Shown: one piece after another, positions 21,903 to 31,368 of the stretch
Position numbering within the stretch: the stretch's first letter is position 1
How the letters are laid out: each line of letters begins with the position of its first letter
Source of the DNA: Hyposmocoma kahamanoa
Taxonomy: Eukaryota; Arthropoda; Insecta; Lepidoptera; Cosmopterigidae
Assembly: GCF_003589595.1 (NCBI RefSeq)
Contig: NW_020654289.1
Coordinates: 987,076 to 1,051,075 of the forward strand
Reading direction: 5' to 3'
Length of the DNA: 64,000 bases
Translations under genes and position numbers: made by a program
The notes under the pieces: model-generated
Database searches by the model: none
Told to the model about the DNA's origin: nothing
The model's input: the letters and a program-made list of their open reading frames with translations, nothing else

Positions 21903-22338
21903 CTGGGGGTCTTCTCTCGTCTGACATCCGTCCAAAACAATTACTGTCAAATAAGTAATCGAACTTAGTACCTGTGTAAATATTTGTAGTGTATATATTT
22001 TCCGCTTCGGGTAAGTTTTTCATTTTTTAACCTGGGCGACGAGCCCCCCGATGACCGTGGAGGAACAGTGCCTTCAGTGGGCCTAAATATAGATAAAAAA
22101 TATCTTCGCTTGAAGCGAGTGCAGTAGATACGGAAGATGGTGCCCGCAGTGATGGCGGGCGCAAAAATAGGAAACGCATTTTGGGAACATTCTTAAAAAA
22201 AACTCGACAAAATTAAAAGATAAAGTCAAGTATGAAGCTTCATTCGCATCATGCATCTTTTAATTTGGTCGAATATTACTTATTTGACAGTAATTGTTTC
22301 GGACAGATGCCGGACGGAGAACGGAAGTTGACCCCCTG
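21903..22338. mobile_element. TIR element of the GAAACAATTACTGTC family with long internal cargo
   Basis: Left end CTGGGGGTCTTCTCTCGTCT...AAACAATTACTGTCAAATAA and the inverted right end finishing GACCCCCTG. GTAC is present on both sides (21899-21902 and 22339-22342) as a candidate 4-bp target duplication. Unlike its two relatives it carries about 170 extra bases, including coding-like sequence at 22030-22200. Confidence 0.8.
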
Positions 22339-22424
22339 GTACTAAACTTAAAACCAGTGTTGCCAGACGTTTCATTACAAAAAGTCGAGTTGTCCATTTT
22401 GGTAATTGTCTTTATTTTGTATTT

Positions 22425-23690
22425 TATCATACACACATACATATACTTCACGCCTTTTCCCCATCGGGATAGGCAGAGACAAGTCTTCCATTCGCTACGG
22501 TTCTGACACACATCTTTCGACTCATCAACATGCATCAATGCTTTCATACACGCTCGTCGGTTAAGGGTACTCTGGCCTGGCCCTTTAGGATGGCCTTAAT
22601 TTGGTCCTTACCAACTTACCTTGCCTTGCTAATTTATTCATCAAGAGTGACTCCAGCCATACTTCTCAAAGCTGTCATTTCTACTGCATTAATTTTACTT
22701 AATCACACGTACTTTCTGTCAAAACTTTCAAAGAATTGTCCATGAATAAGTTGAACAACCATGGCGAAGTTACACATCCCTAACATCTTTTCCGATATTG
22801 TACCAGTTAGTGTAAGCACCATTTATTCTGAGACAGGCACTGGAATCCTCAAGAGACTAGACTGCCGTCCACCCCATCCACACAGACACCACCACACAGA
22901 CAATGTCGACCACAATTCTTTCCTTTATATTCTGTCATAGGCCTTCTCCAAGTGTATAAAAGCGCAATAGACTGTTTGCCTTTTTGCCAAGAATTTTTCG
23001 GTTGTACTTCGCAAGGAGAAGACCTAATCCATACATCCCATTCCTCTTCTAAATTCCGCTTACACGTCCCAAATTTTTTCTTTCGATTCTTTCATCACTC
23101 TCTGAATATGAATACCTTTGCATAAAATTTGCCGACAATGCTGAGAAGACTGATTCTGCGGTAATTTTTGCAGTCTTGCTGCGACCCTTTTCCCTTATAT
23201 ATAATAATTGTACGTTGACAACCTTGCCCCAGTCTCCTGGCACTCGACCGCTTGAAACAAAGGTTGAAAATGCGGTGTAGCTGACTAGCGACCACACCCT
23301 GTCTAGCTCTCAGCATTTCAACAGAAATTCTGTCATGTCAGCTAAAGCTAAATCTGGTAAACCAGATTTCATACTATTCATTGCTTTCATAATCTCCGGT
23401 CGACGACGACGGTCTGAGCCTGCATTTGTACTTCTTCCTTCTGAAGCAAACTTTCAAAATACTCCATCAATCTCTTTAATACGCTGATTTTTTGCAGTTG
23501 CGAGGTTGTGATTTTGCCTCTAGCTGTTCTTTTAGACTTCCAACTTCCAAACCACGTAATGTTGCTTTGAAAGTCATCAGATAACCTTCTGTCAACTTCG
23601 TCTTTCTGGCATTGTTTCTTCCTTTCCACATCTTTCGCTACATCTTTTCTTTTATACTCTTTCCTTGCCTCGTTTACATCCTCTTTCATT
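22425..23690 (-). mobile_element. Degenerate RTE-like non-LTR retrotransposon, reverse-transcriptase 3' part
   Basis: Minus-strand protein pieces in different frames follow the order of insect endonuclease-reverse transcriptase ORFs: a GKITTSQLQKISVLKRLMEY region, GDWGKVVNVQLLY, KNYRRISLLSIVGKFYAKV, CAFIHLEKAYDRI (the expected catalytic Asp is His), then VEMTALRSMAGVTLDE, KDQIKAILKG and the C-terminal HVDESKDVCQNRSEWK ending in KG(V/K). Stops, frameshifts and internal deletions make it non-functional. Clade naming is inference from recalled similarity. Confidence 0.75.
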
Positions 23691-23822
23691 GCCTTTCGTA
23701 TTGTATTGTACTTTATCGTAAGTTTGTTTTTTTATACTTTTGGCACATGTGAACCGTATAAACTATTTTTCTTCCTTTCAATGGTGGTTCGCAAGTCAAT
23801 TAGTGTTAAGGTTGAAATATTT

Positions 23823-23885
23823 AGCGGCGGTAGTCCAGTGTGGGAAAATGGTTACTTCTCACTTGTGAGGTCGGTGGTTGCGTGT
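23823..23885 (+). mobile_element. SINE family S4, tRNA-like head fragment
   Basis: AGCGGCGGTAGTCCAGTGTG then TGTGAGGTCGGTGGTTGCG. Resembles the head at 25195-25265. Confidence 0.45.
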
Positions 23886-23976
23886 ACCTATGACTTTAAT
23901 TTGTGAATTGTCATTAATGATAAAGAAAGACATTGCGATGAAACCAGCACTTCATAGATGGATCACAACCCATTTA

Positions 23977-24083
23977 GAGTGGTTACACACGCCGACTTTC
24001 AGCAATCGCGCGTTTGTATCGATGCAGTCACGCGCTTGCATCGCGTTTGAGTCGTTGCTTAAGCTCGCCGTGTGTAACCGCTC
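23977..24083. mobile_element. Short foldback MITE with TTA target duplication
   Basis: 107 bp. Left arm GAGTGGTTACACACGCCGA and inverted right arm GAGCGGTTACACACGGCGA (two mismatches in 19). TTA flanks both sides (23974-23976 and 24084-24086), consistent with a PIF/Harbinger-type insertion. Confidence 0.85.
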
Positions 24084-24244
24084 TTAATTGCGATAAAGCG
24101 AACAGCTAAGTACAGGTGAAGACTGAAAATAGTAAAACTGCCTTTAACTTTCCGTCCACATCCTCAATTGTATTTTCTATTAGTTTTTAAATAAGTAACA
24201 CACACTCTAAAAATGTACTGTATTTTTTTGTATGTATGTTAAGC

Positions 24245-24345
24245 GTTTACTCCGCCGTTATCGCATCGTTATTTGAGAACCGACTTTGATGATTCTTTTT
24301 TTGTTGGAAACCTTACGGAACCTTAGTATAGGTCCCATTTAAATT
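24245..24345 (+). repeat. Interspersed repeat family R5, fragment
   Basis: TACTCCGCCGTTATCGCATC, GAACCGACTTTGATGATTCT and a TTTTTGTTGGAAACC block. Confidence 0.5.
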
Positions 24346-24404
24346 TGAAGAAAACAGCACACAACAACAACAGCACGAACTTTTGAGGACGGTGTTTAGA
24401 GGTT

Positions 24405-24660
24405 CTTGTGAAAGAGTTCGTCCAGAGAAGTACTACCTTACCTATTTCTGCCGCCAAGCAATAATGTGAGCATTACTGCTTTTCGGTTTTGAGGGGTTAA
24501 ATATGGAACTTGTCAACTTATGTCTCAGGGTGACAGACGCAGTGGCAATGTCTCTCAGATCTTTGCGATTTTAAACTCCAACAGTAATGGACATGTGTGT
24601 CGCTTACCACGAGGCGCACCACTTGTTCCTGACACCACTTGGTATCGTGAAAAAATCCCT
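24405..24660 (+). mobile_element. Retroelement tail family N1
   Basis: TTGTGAAAGAGTTCGTCCAG to CACTTGGTATCGTGAAAAAA, with an internal deletion in the middle third. Confidence 0.75.
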
Positions 24661-25194
24661 TGGAAAACGAGTCTCCAACCCACATTGGGCCACCATGTCT
24701 GATACTGTTGTGAGAAGTATAATGAGTTGATAATTAATGTTAAGGTTTTCTGATAAAGCTAAAAACTTACGTGATATTGTAGGGAGCATACAATCATGAT
24801 AATGAAAAAAGAAATGCCGTTATCATCATTCGTACAACAAAAATTAATGAATAACGTTTGAGAATCCGTACTGAAGTTGATAAGATAAATATTTTTTTAC
24901 ATATTTGTTGCTTATTATGTCCAGCAGTGAATGCGTATACGCTGATATCATTATATTTGTTGCTTTATAGCAGCAGGCTTCAATAAAATAGACAAGTAAA
25001 ACTATGATCTTCTAATGATGAATAAATATATCTTATAGAGCATTTTCTTCTACAAACAGATAAACATTGGTGTCAAGAATTTATATTTGTGCCACCAAGT
25101 CTGGTTCCTAAAGTTACTTCTCAGAGAAACCCATGAAGGTAAATCGGTTGCTTCCTGTACAGGAGGTCCGAATATGAGTACGATAACTGATATA

Positions 25195-25470
25195 AGAGCG
25201 GTGGTAGCCTAGTGGAAAAATGGTTGCTCTTAATCGAGAGGTCGACGGTTCTAATCGCTAGTGCGAAATGCACAAATTTAATTTCTAATTTACGTATATT
25301 TGTGAATGTTTACAACAAAACATCAACCCATTTATAAGTTCCACTGCTAGGCACGAGTCGTCTCCTCTCAGGCGAAGGTTTAGGCCATAGTCTACAACGC
25401 TGGTCCATCAGGCACCTTCTTCAACGCGCAGGTTTCATCACGTTGTTCTAATTCACCGAAAAGTTAATAG
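25195..25470. mobile_element. SINE family S4: sense head plus antisense tail
   Basis: 25195-25265 is a plus-strand tRNA-like head (GAGCGGTGGTAGCCTAGTGG; AGGTCGACGGTTCTAATCGC). 25320-25440 is the family tail in antisense (CATCAACCCATTTATAAGTT, CCACTGCTAGGCACGAGTCG). These are probably two adjacent insertions in opposite orientation. Confidence 0.6.
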
Positions 25471-25784
25471 TAAATTTCAAATAAATTTAGAACAGAATAA
25501 GAATACAATAAACATGTATTATAACTCCACAACACATAGATACAAACAAGAGTATGTAATGTAATAATAAAATAGTAATACTTAGACGAAAAAAAGAAAA
25601 TAAAAAAATACAAAAAGTAGAAAAAAAAACACCAAAATAAGGCAAAACAGACAAAAAGCAACAAACAAAATATACAATAAAACTAGTACAAGTTTGTTCT
25701 GTCATTTGTACAATTGTCGCGTACGCAAAACCTCATTCAGCTTATGCCACAGCCATAACTGGACTGTGGCGCTGGTTTTCAATG

Positions 25785-25905
25785 AGCTTTAAGTTTAATT
25801 TCGCACATAAATTCCGAAAACCTCAGAGGCGCGAGGCTGGATTCGAACCCACGGCCTCTGCTTGAGAGGCGGTAGGTCAAACCATTAGGCTACCTCGGTT
25901 TGTGA
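25785..25905 (-). mobile_element. SINE family S4, tRNA-like head, antisense
   Basis: On the minus strand: CCGAGGTAGCCTAATGGTTT (A box) and CGTGGGTTCGAATCCAGCCT (B box), then GAATTTATGTGCGAAATT. Confidence 0.75.
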
Positions 25906-25986
25906 CTGTGTAGTAGAAATAAATCCCGGTAACAGTGAAGGACAACGTCTTGATCGTGTATTTATTACGTCGCAATCTGCACGTCT

Positions 25987-26155
25987 AAGAGTCGTATTCT
26001 AGAACTCTACTGAATGCTCAAGTCAGGATTTGAGCATGGTTTAAAGCACTCGAAATCATACTCAAGTACCTGCCATTAGGGTCGTATTTCCAGTGCTTGT
26101 GTTTCCAGTGCAATCCTGACTTGAGCATTGAGTAGAGTTCTAGAATACGACCCTA
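25987..26155. mobile_element. Palindromic MITE, GTCGTATTCTAGAACTCTA family
   Basis: GAGTCGTATTCTAGAACTCT and the inverted AGAGTTCTAGAATACGACCC bound the copy. TAA precedes it and follows it, a candidate 3-bp target duplication. Confidence 0.85.
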
Positions 26156-26374
26156 AGTTTTACAACCCCTGGAAAATGTATGAACCCCCTAACCCACCTA
26201 AACCCCCTCGTCAGGGGAAACCCATGACTATCAGTGAGATGCGTAATATAGTGATGGTTGATAATTATGCTGCAGTCAACTAACTGAGACGCGAGTAAAT
26301 GAAATGTGGTCAAATACCCGTGTTAAGGATTATAAGATAGAGCTCAAAATGCTCTATATAATAACTTTTTTATA

Positions 26375-26645
26375 ATAAATAACCGACCTCAAAAGTTCGT
26401 GGAATTCCATCTATTTGCCAAGTTTTATTGAAATCGGTTTCCGGAAGTGCACAAAACCGGATACATCCCCTAGTTAGCCTCCCTTGGAGGTGGAATATTT
26501 TCTTCAAATGTAAATAGGACCAATGCTGAGGTTACCCTCTTTCCAACAAAAAAATAATCATCCAAATCGGTTAACAAATGCCGACTAATTGCGTAACATA
26601 CACACAAAAAAATACAGTCTAATTCAGAACCTCCTCCTTTTTTTG
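26375..26645 (+). repeat. Interspersed repeat family R5, long copy
   Basis: AACCGACCTCAAAAGTTCGT, GAAATCGGTTTCCGGAAGTG, GGAGGTGGAATATTTTCTTC and AGAACCTCCTCCTTTTTTT. Confidence 0.65.
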
Positions 26646-26697
26646 TCCCTCCAGCCGTTTAGGTTATTGGGAACTGGAGAAACGTCGTTTTTCGGCG

Positions 26698-26850
26698 TCG
26701 GGAAGTGAGCGTGCCTTACAGCTCCGTCACCAATTTGGAGACGGTAGAGGTAGAGGAGATTTGGTAGTGGACTTAGAGTCGACGTCTTAGCGGTGGCAAC
26801 CGCTAGTTGTACAGCGCGCAACGGAAAGTGAGCGTGCCTACAGCTCCGGT
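26698..26850. repeat. Direct repeat pair GAAGTGAGCGTGCC
   Basis: GGGAAGTGAGCGTGCCTTAC near 26699 and GGAAAGTGAGCGTGCCTACA near 26822, each followed by an AGCTCCG(T/G) block. Nothing else in 26650-27060 is recognised. Confidence 0.5.
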
Positions 26851-27071
26851 ACCTACTCGTATTTTGAAAATATGGAGGCACTAGCCTCTCGAGAACCGGA
26901 TGAAATCAAGTGACAGAGGTCAGAGACAACCCTATACACTGGCTGATCTGGGGTCAGAACCTGAACTTATAAGGTTCCTGTGCGCGGACAGATTATAGTG
27001 CCCTTCTCGTATACCCTAAGGGTCGGTTTGGAGGGTCACTATAATCAAAACTAATGTAGAAAGATATGGGG

Positions 27072-27240
27072 CTGCTCCCGTCACCCTGAGACATAAGTTG
27101 ACAAGTCCCATGTGTCTGTAATTTCACCAGCACCCTTACCCCTCCAAACCGGGGCTTAGTAATGCTCATTTACTGCTTGGCGATAGAAATAGGTAAGGTG
27201 GCAGTACCTCTCTGGACGAATTCTTTCACAAGGAGCTCTA
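27072..27240 (-). mobile_element. Retroelement tail family N1, antisense, 5' half only
   Basis: CCCGTCACCCTGAGACATAA, GTGTCTGTAATTTCACCAGC and CTTTCACAAGGAGCTCTACT on the plus strand. The terminal CGACTTGTTCGTCC part is missing, so this copy lacks its 3' end, unlike the 5'-truncated majority. Confidence 0.75.
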
Positions 27241-27244
27241 CTGC

Positions 27245-28120
27245 TACTAAAGCACCACTTAATAAACCATGAAATGGACGTGAAAAATTCGAAGAAATGG
27301 TGAAGTACATGGGCCCCGCAGTGGCACGTGCAGTAAAGTTACCAGTTAGCATTTAAATTTCATTTCATTTCCTTCGTAGACGTCCAATAATATCCTAATT
27401 GCTTTTCAAATTACCTTCATTGAACACTGAACTAAATTACAGGCTTAGGCCCAACTAAAGGTATACATAACAAAACTTAACCTAACAAGATTAGGCTTGT
27501 GACAAATTGACTGTCTGTTCGACTAGCTTGATTTGCTCGGCAGTGTTGCTGTCAATGTAAACTATTATAAAACAGAAAATTATCTAGCTGATGAAGCAAT
27601 CAATCTATTAAAAAAGGTGTAGGCTGCATCTACGATACGCAAGGCCAAATGTGTAACAATAGCTACGTGTAACATCCATTGAAAGGAAAAGGGAATGCTA
27701 TTATCAAACAGGTTTACACATTTGACAAAAGGGATTAATAAATTCAAGAGTTTCCGCGTACAGAATTATAGAATAAAGAAAGAAAGAAAATAATTTTATT
27801 TGTTTACCACAATTGACACTACAAAAGGGAAAAAACGAATCAAAACATTGAAAAGTAAAACTAGAATAAAAAATGGTAAATATATATATGTCTTTGATGC
27901 ATCTCACAATGTTACAATTTAATGTTATGAATATTACTTTACATACAGCACACAGACACAATGAAACACAGACTTACTTGACTTGACTGCAAAAAATTGT
28001 GATGCCAAACCTTTTTAAAATTAATGCAATTGAAACAATATAACTTTTAAGAGCTCACCCAATGTGCTCAGTAGCCCTAAACACAAAACTTCTAAAACGT
28101 TTGCTGTAAATTTTATAATA
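27245..28120. other. Intergenic, nothing recognised
   Basis: AT-rich; only chance open frames. Confidence 0.4.
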
Positions 28121-28126
28121 TGTACG

Positions 28127-28400
28127 TTACGTCACTGTTTCACCGAAAGTGCGATGCAACGACGTCGAATTAAAATTAGTTAAAACATCTTCGAAAAAAT
28201 CTTCTACACTGTAAAATTTATTACCCAATAAAAGAAGTTTCAGTCGGGTATGAAACATTTCGTTGTTTGTCACTTCAGATTTGCTGCGTATGTGTTCGTA
28301 GAATCGAAGATCGATTACTCGCGAGTTTCTAGTTGCGAATTCGGTACGGAGGGCAACTGATTTTAGTTTTCCCGCATTTCGCAACGCCCGGCCTCCGCCA
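28127..28400 (-). mobile_element. Possible C-terminus of a non-LTR retrotransposon ORF2
   Basis: Minus-strand frame reads ATRNSRVIDLRFYEHIRSKS, then FHTRLKLLLLGNKFYSVEDF, ending at a stop near 28127. The FxxRLKxLLLxxxFYSVExFF ending resembles the last residues of Jockey/CR1-type reverse transcriptases. No catalytic region is present, so the call rests on the tail alone. Confidence 0.4.
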
Positions 28401-29655
28401 TTACATCCCTTGTAATCGTAATATGACGAAAATGGAATTTCATTTCATATTTTCAAAATTCTTTCACCATTGCACTTGCCTCAGTCGACTCTGTCTATAT
28501 TTAAATTTTAAGCAGACGTAATTCATAAACACCGGAGTTTTTGCAAGATTTGCGTTTTAGAATTCTTCCATTTGAAAATAATTGAAAATTCTTTTTCTGC
28601 GTTTGAAATTTTAAATTTTCTGTTGAGATAAATTTCAAACACATGCATCGTAAGTTTTTAGACGAACAAAAGAACTGTAAACACGCAACCTACGTGTCTC
28701 GTACACTGATGGAATTCATTGCACTTGCCGAGATTATTTTGACACCAACATTACATGGGTCGTATAACCCACTGACTCGCAAAACTGCCGAAAACATTTC
28801 ACGAACTGCTTTCCCGACTCAATGTGTTGAAAGGGAATCTGTCGATTAACCAATACTGGGGGAAGAAAGGGCGTAAAAGTGAATTTAATAAAAAAATATA
28901 TTTAAGTTAGGCTACTATAAACTGTTATAATTCTTTTTTTTAATTATTTCTAATAATTCGACAGAATAAAAAAAAGGATGTACTTGAGATAAATTTTACT
29001 ATATCATAGTCCTTCAATCTGTCCACTTAAAATTTAGTTATTCGCAAAAAAAAAATTGTGACGTAAACATTATAGTTATTAAAATAAAAAATAGGAACAA
29101 AACCGTTAATGAATTATTGTTTTTCATTCGTCTTGAAGTCAGTACTTTGTGGTTCGACTTTTACGTCTTTTCTTCTTCGAAGTATCGATTTGATCCTGAG
29201 TTATTGAACCGGTCTTTCGAATATCTATTTCCGTTTTGACTCCACACGGAGCACTTTTGCCACTATTCAATCCTTTGCAGGCCACCGTCTCCGCCAAACC
29301 CGCTACAAGACTTTTGCACATTAAAATAATAATTAGAAAATGCTTTATCTGAAATAATATTAACACTTACGTGGACAGTAACGGCATTTACCGTAAAATT
29401 CAATATCAGAATGTGATAGCACGGGGTACCCCGTTTCGCTATGTGGATCTAGAAAAACAGGCTTAGCAGTGCTATTTCCAATGGCTTTCTGTATAGTTAC
29501 CGTCTACTGCTTCTCTATAGAGCAGTATTAACAACTTAACTGACAAAATCCAATGATTTACATATATTTTATATTAAATAAGTAAATAGAAGCACTACGG
29601 CGCATAGAAAAGTCGTAGTAACATTTTTGTGTGCAATATTATTTAAGAGTCTGTA
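28401..29655. other. Intergenic, nothing recognised
   Basis: Includes a 68-codon plus-strand open frame (28643-28849) and a 75-codon minus-strand frame (29366-29139). Neither matches a family I know, and both could be chance. Confidence 0.35.
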
Positions 29656-29659
29656 CAAC

Positions 29660-29925
29660 CTCAAATGGCTTTATTTGATTCCGTATAACATGAAAGTGTA
29701 TAATAAATCACTTTGAAAAAAAAAATATGTATGGAGTATACAATTTTTTACTACACTGTGTGAAAGCAAGATTCGTAAAAGTTTTCACGATAGAAAAAAA
29801 CGCAAACTTACCACGAAGTTTTACAAGAAAACCGCTGTATTCAATAGGTACCAATGTTTTTTTTATAGCAACTGAACTACACAGAACACGTATCGTATAC
29901 GATATACATTTTTCAAATGGCTTTA
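29660..29925 (+). repeat. Three-copy repeat family (CAAATGGCTT...TTTCAAATGGCTTT)
   Basis: GTTTTACAAGAAAACCGCTG, TTCAATAGGTACCAATG, CACGTATCGTATACGATATA and CATTTTTCAAATGGCTTT are shared in order with 61935-62162 (sense) and 36195-36380 (antisense). The termini CAAATGGCTT recur at both ends in the same orientation. Confidence 0.75.
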
Positions 29926-29944
29926 AACTAAACCTGGGTATTCA

Positions 29945-30045
29945 ACTAGGGAAATCCCTTGTTCCACTAGGAACGGGAATCCGGCACGGGACTTCTTCAT
30001 CTAACACCCACTTAATCGCTGGGCCACTGAGATCGTCCGCGTTAT
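29945..30045 (-). mobile_element. Possible tRNA-derived SINE head, antisense
   Basis: Minus strand: CTCAGTGGCCCAGCGATTAA then a GTGCCGGATTCCCG B-box-like block. Confidence 0.4.
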
Positions 30046-30583
30046 ACAGACATTGTGTTGTAATGACATCAAAGTGTTTTAAAATCTTTTTAAAGTAAAC
30101 ATTCGAGTTTGAGTCAAGATCTTGAGTTACAATTCCGTTATATGTCTGCATAAAGTCGTGACCGTATTTTGAGTATGCTCTAGGTTTTAAAAGACCGTGC
30201 AACCTTTTATAGTTGACAAACTTGGCCTGTATTTCACCCTAAGGATTCGGTCTACAAATTTGAAGGACATCGTTGATTCTGAAGAAACTTGGAAAAACAC
30301 AAACGCGTCAATCAAGACTTGTTAATGTGTGTGCTTGTGATAGAAACACTGATAAATAGAACGAGAGAAACTTAGACATTAATTATAAACAACAATTTAT
30401 ACTTAATCTGACCTAATCAGCATTGGATAAAATATAAACTTATCATAAGAGATAACCTTACAGTAAAATATACTAATAATTCTCTTGATTAGTAAACTTC
30501 GAAGCCACAATCAAAAGCAATTTATTTTAAAAATTAATTCGTTCATTTGCGTTATAAAGAACTAATAAGGTACATTTCAAACT

Positions 30584-30715
30584 GACCAATCACAAAGCGT
30601 TAATATCCCGTGAAATGCAGTTAGAAATTCGACCAATCACATGGGTTTAATATCACGTGAAATGGAATAAGCAATTAAAACTTACCAATCACATGGATTT
30701 AATAACGTTAAGGTA
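30584..30715 (+). promoter_or_regulatory. Triple ACCAATCAC repeat, candidate promoter module
   Basis: (G/T)ACCAATCACA occurs at 30584, 30631 and 30683, spaced 47 and 52 bp. In the first two it is followed by TTAATATC(C/A)CGTGAAATG, which includes CACGTG-like sequence in the second. CCAAT motifs bind NF-Y in animals; function here is inferred from position about 40-150 bp upstream of the GC-rich block at 30745-30790. Confidence 0.45.
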
Positions 30716-30744
30716 GAATAGTAGGATATTTTGTTTCGTTTACG

Positions 30745-30866
30745 ATCGGACCGCCGCGCCGCCGCAGCCGCCCGACGCGAAACGCCCAACGTGTTTTTCA
30801 CTCTTATCACAAGGCATAAAGCTTTTTTTGTACCGGCTTGATACGATTCCATGTCTTATAAGTGTG
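30745..30866 (+). promoter_or_regulatory. CpG-rich block and possible 5' UTR exon of the kinase gene
   Basis: ACGATCGGACCGCCGCGCCG followed by CCGCAGCCGCCCGACGCG is the only CpG-dense stretch between 20 and 31 kb on this side of the kinase exons. A consensus donor (GTG then GTAAGT at 30867) lies 341 bp upstream of the acceptor at 31207. The ATG at 30851 would give an out-of-frame short upstream frame if that exon were used. Confidence 0.35.
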
Positions 30867-31207
30867 GTAAGTCCCATAACCTGAACAGATCCAGTGATAT
30901 TGACCTTCGCTTTGTATTTGTTTCAAATAGGAACTTAACATAAAAATATACAAAGAAAAAAGAAACTATTGTTCTCTCTACTACTTCTAACAACGCCTTT
31001 TCCTACCTATCCGTACCTACTGTCTTATTTGTAGTAGTGTAATACTGTCAACATGTGCTCAATGAATATAAAATACTACTATTTGTATTATATAAGCTAG
31101 GCCATGAATTTAACAGATCTGAAAATTCTTCTTCCCGGATACCGATACAAAATGCGACGTTTTAAAGCAATTGACGAGATTTTTATTATGCCTTCTTGTA
31201 TTTGCAG

Positions 31208-31368
31208 CGCGACAGGTGCAGTGGGCGGGCGCGCCGGCGTCGGCGGCAGCAGCGCCATGCACACGTCGCGGCACTCCGTCACCTCGTCCTCGGGCGTTCT
31301 CATGGTTGGGCCCAACTTTCGAGTAGGCAAGAAGATCGGCTGCGGCAACTTTGGGGAACTCAGACTCG
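31208..31368 (+). CDS. gish: gish exon 1 of those found (Gly-rich loop)
   Basis: Pyrimidine-rich acceptor CTTCTTGTATTTGCAG. Gly/Ala-rich start, then [20 protein letters not shown] and [17 protein letters not shown]; donor G then GTAAGC. The ATG at 31257-31259 is the first in frame inside the exon. The [19 protein letters not shown] block is shared with vertebrate CSNK1G. The following intron is 15.2 kb. Confidence 0.93.

Noticed and set aside
22294..22547. Open frames on both strands at the right end of the TIR element
   Set aside because: The minus-strand frame is partly the C-terminus of the RTE-like relic and partly the MITE; the plus-strand frame is its shadow.
30851..31260. ATG at 30851 as the kinase initiator through the GTAAGT donor at 30867
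   Set aside because: Joining to the acceptor at 31207 puts that ATG out of frame with the kinase, so at most it is an upstream frame.
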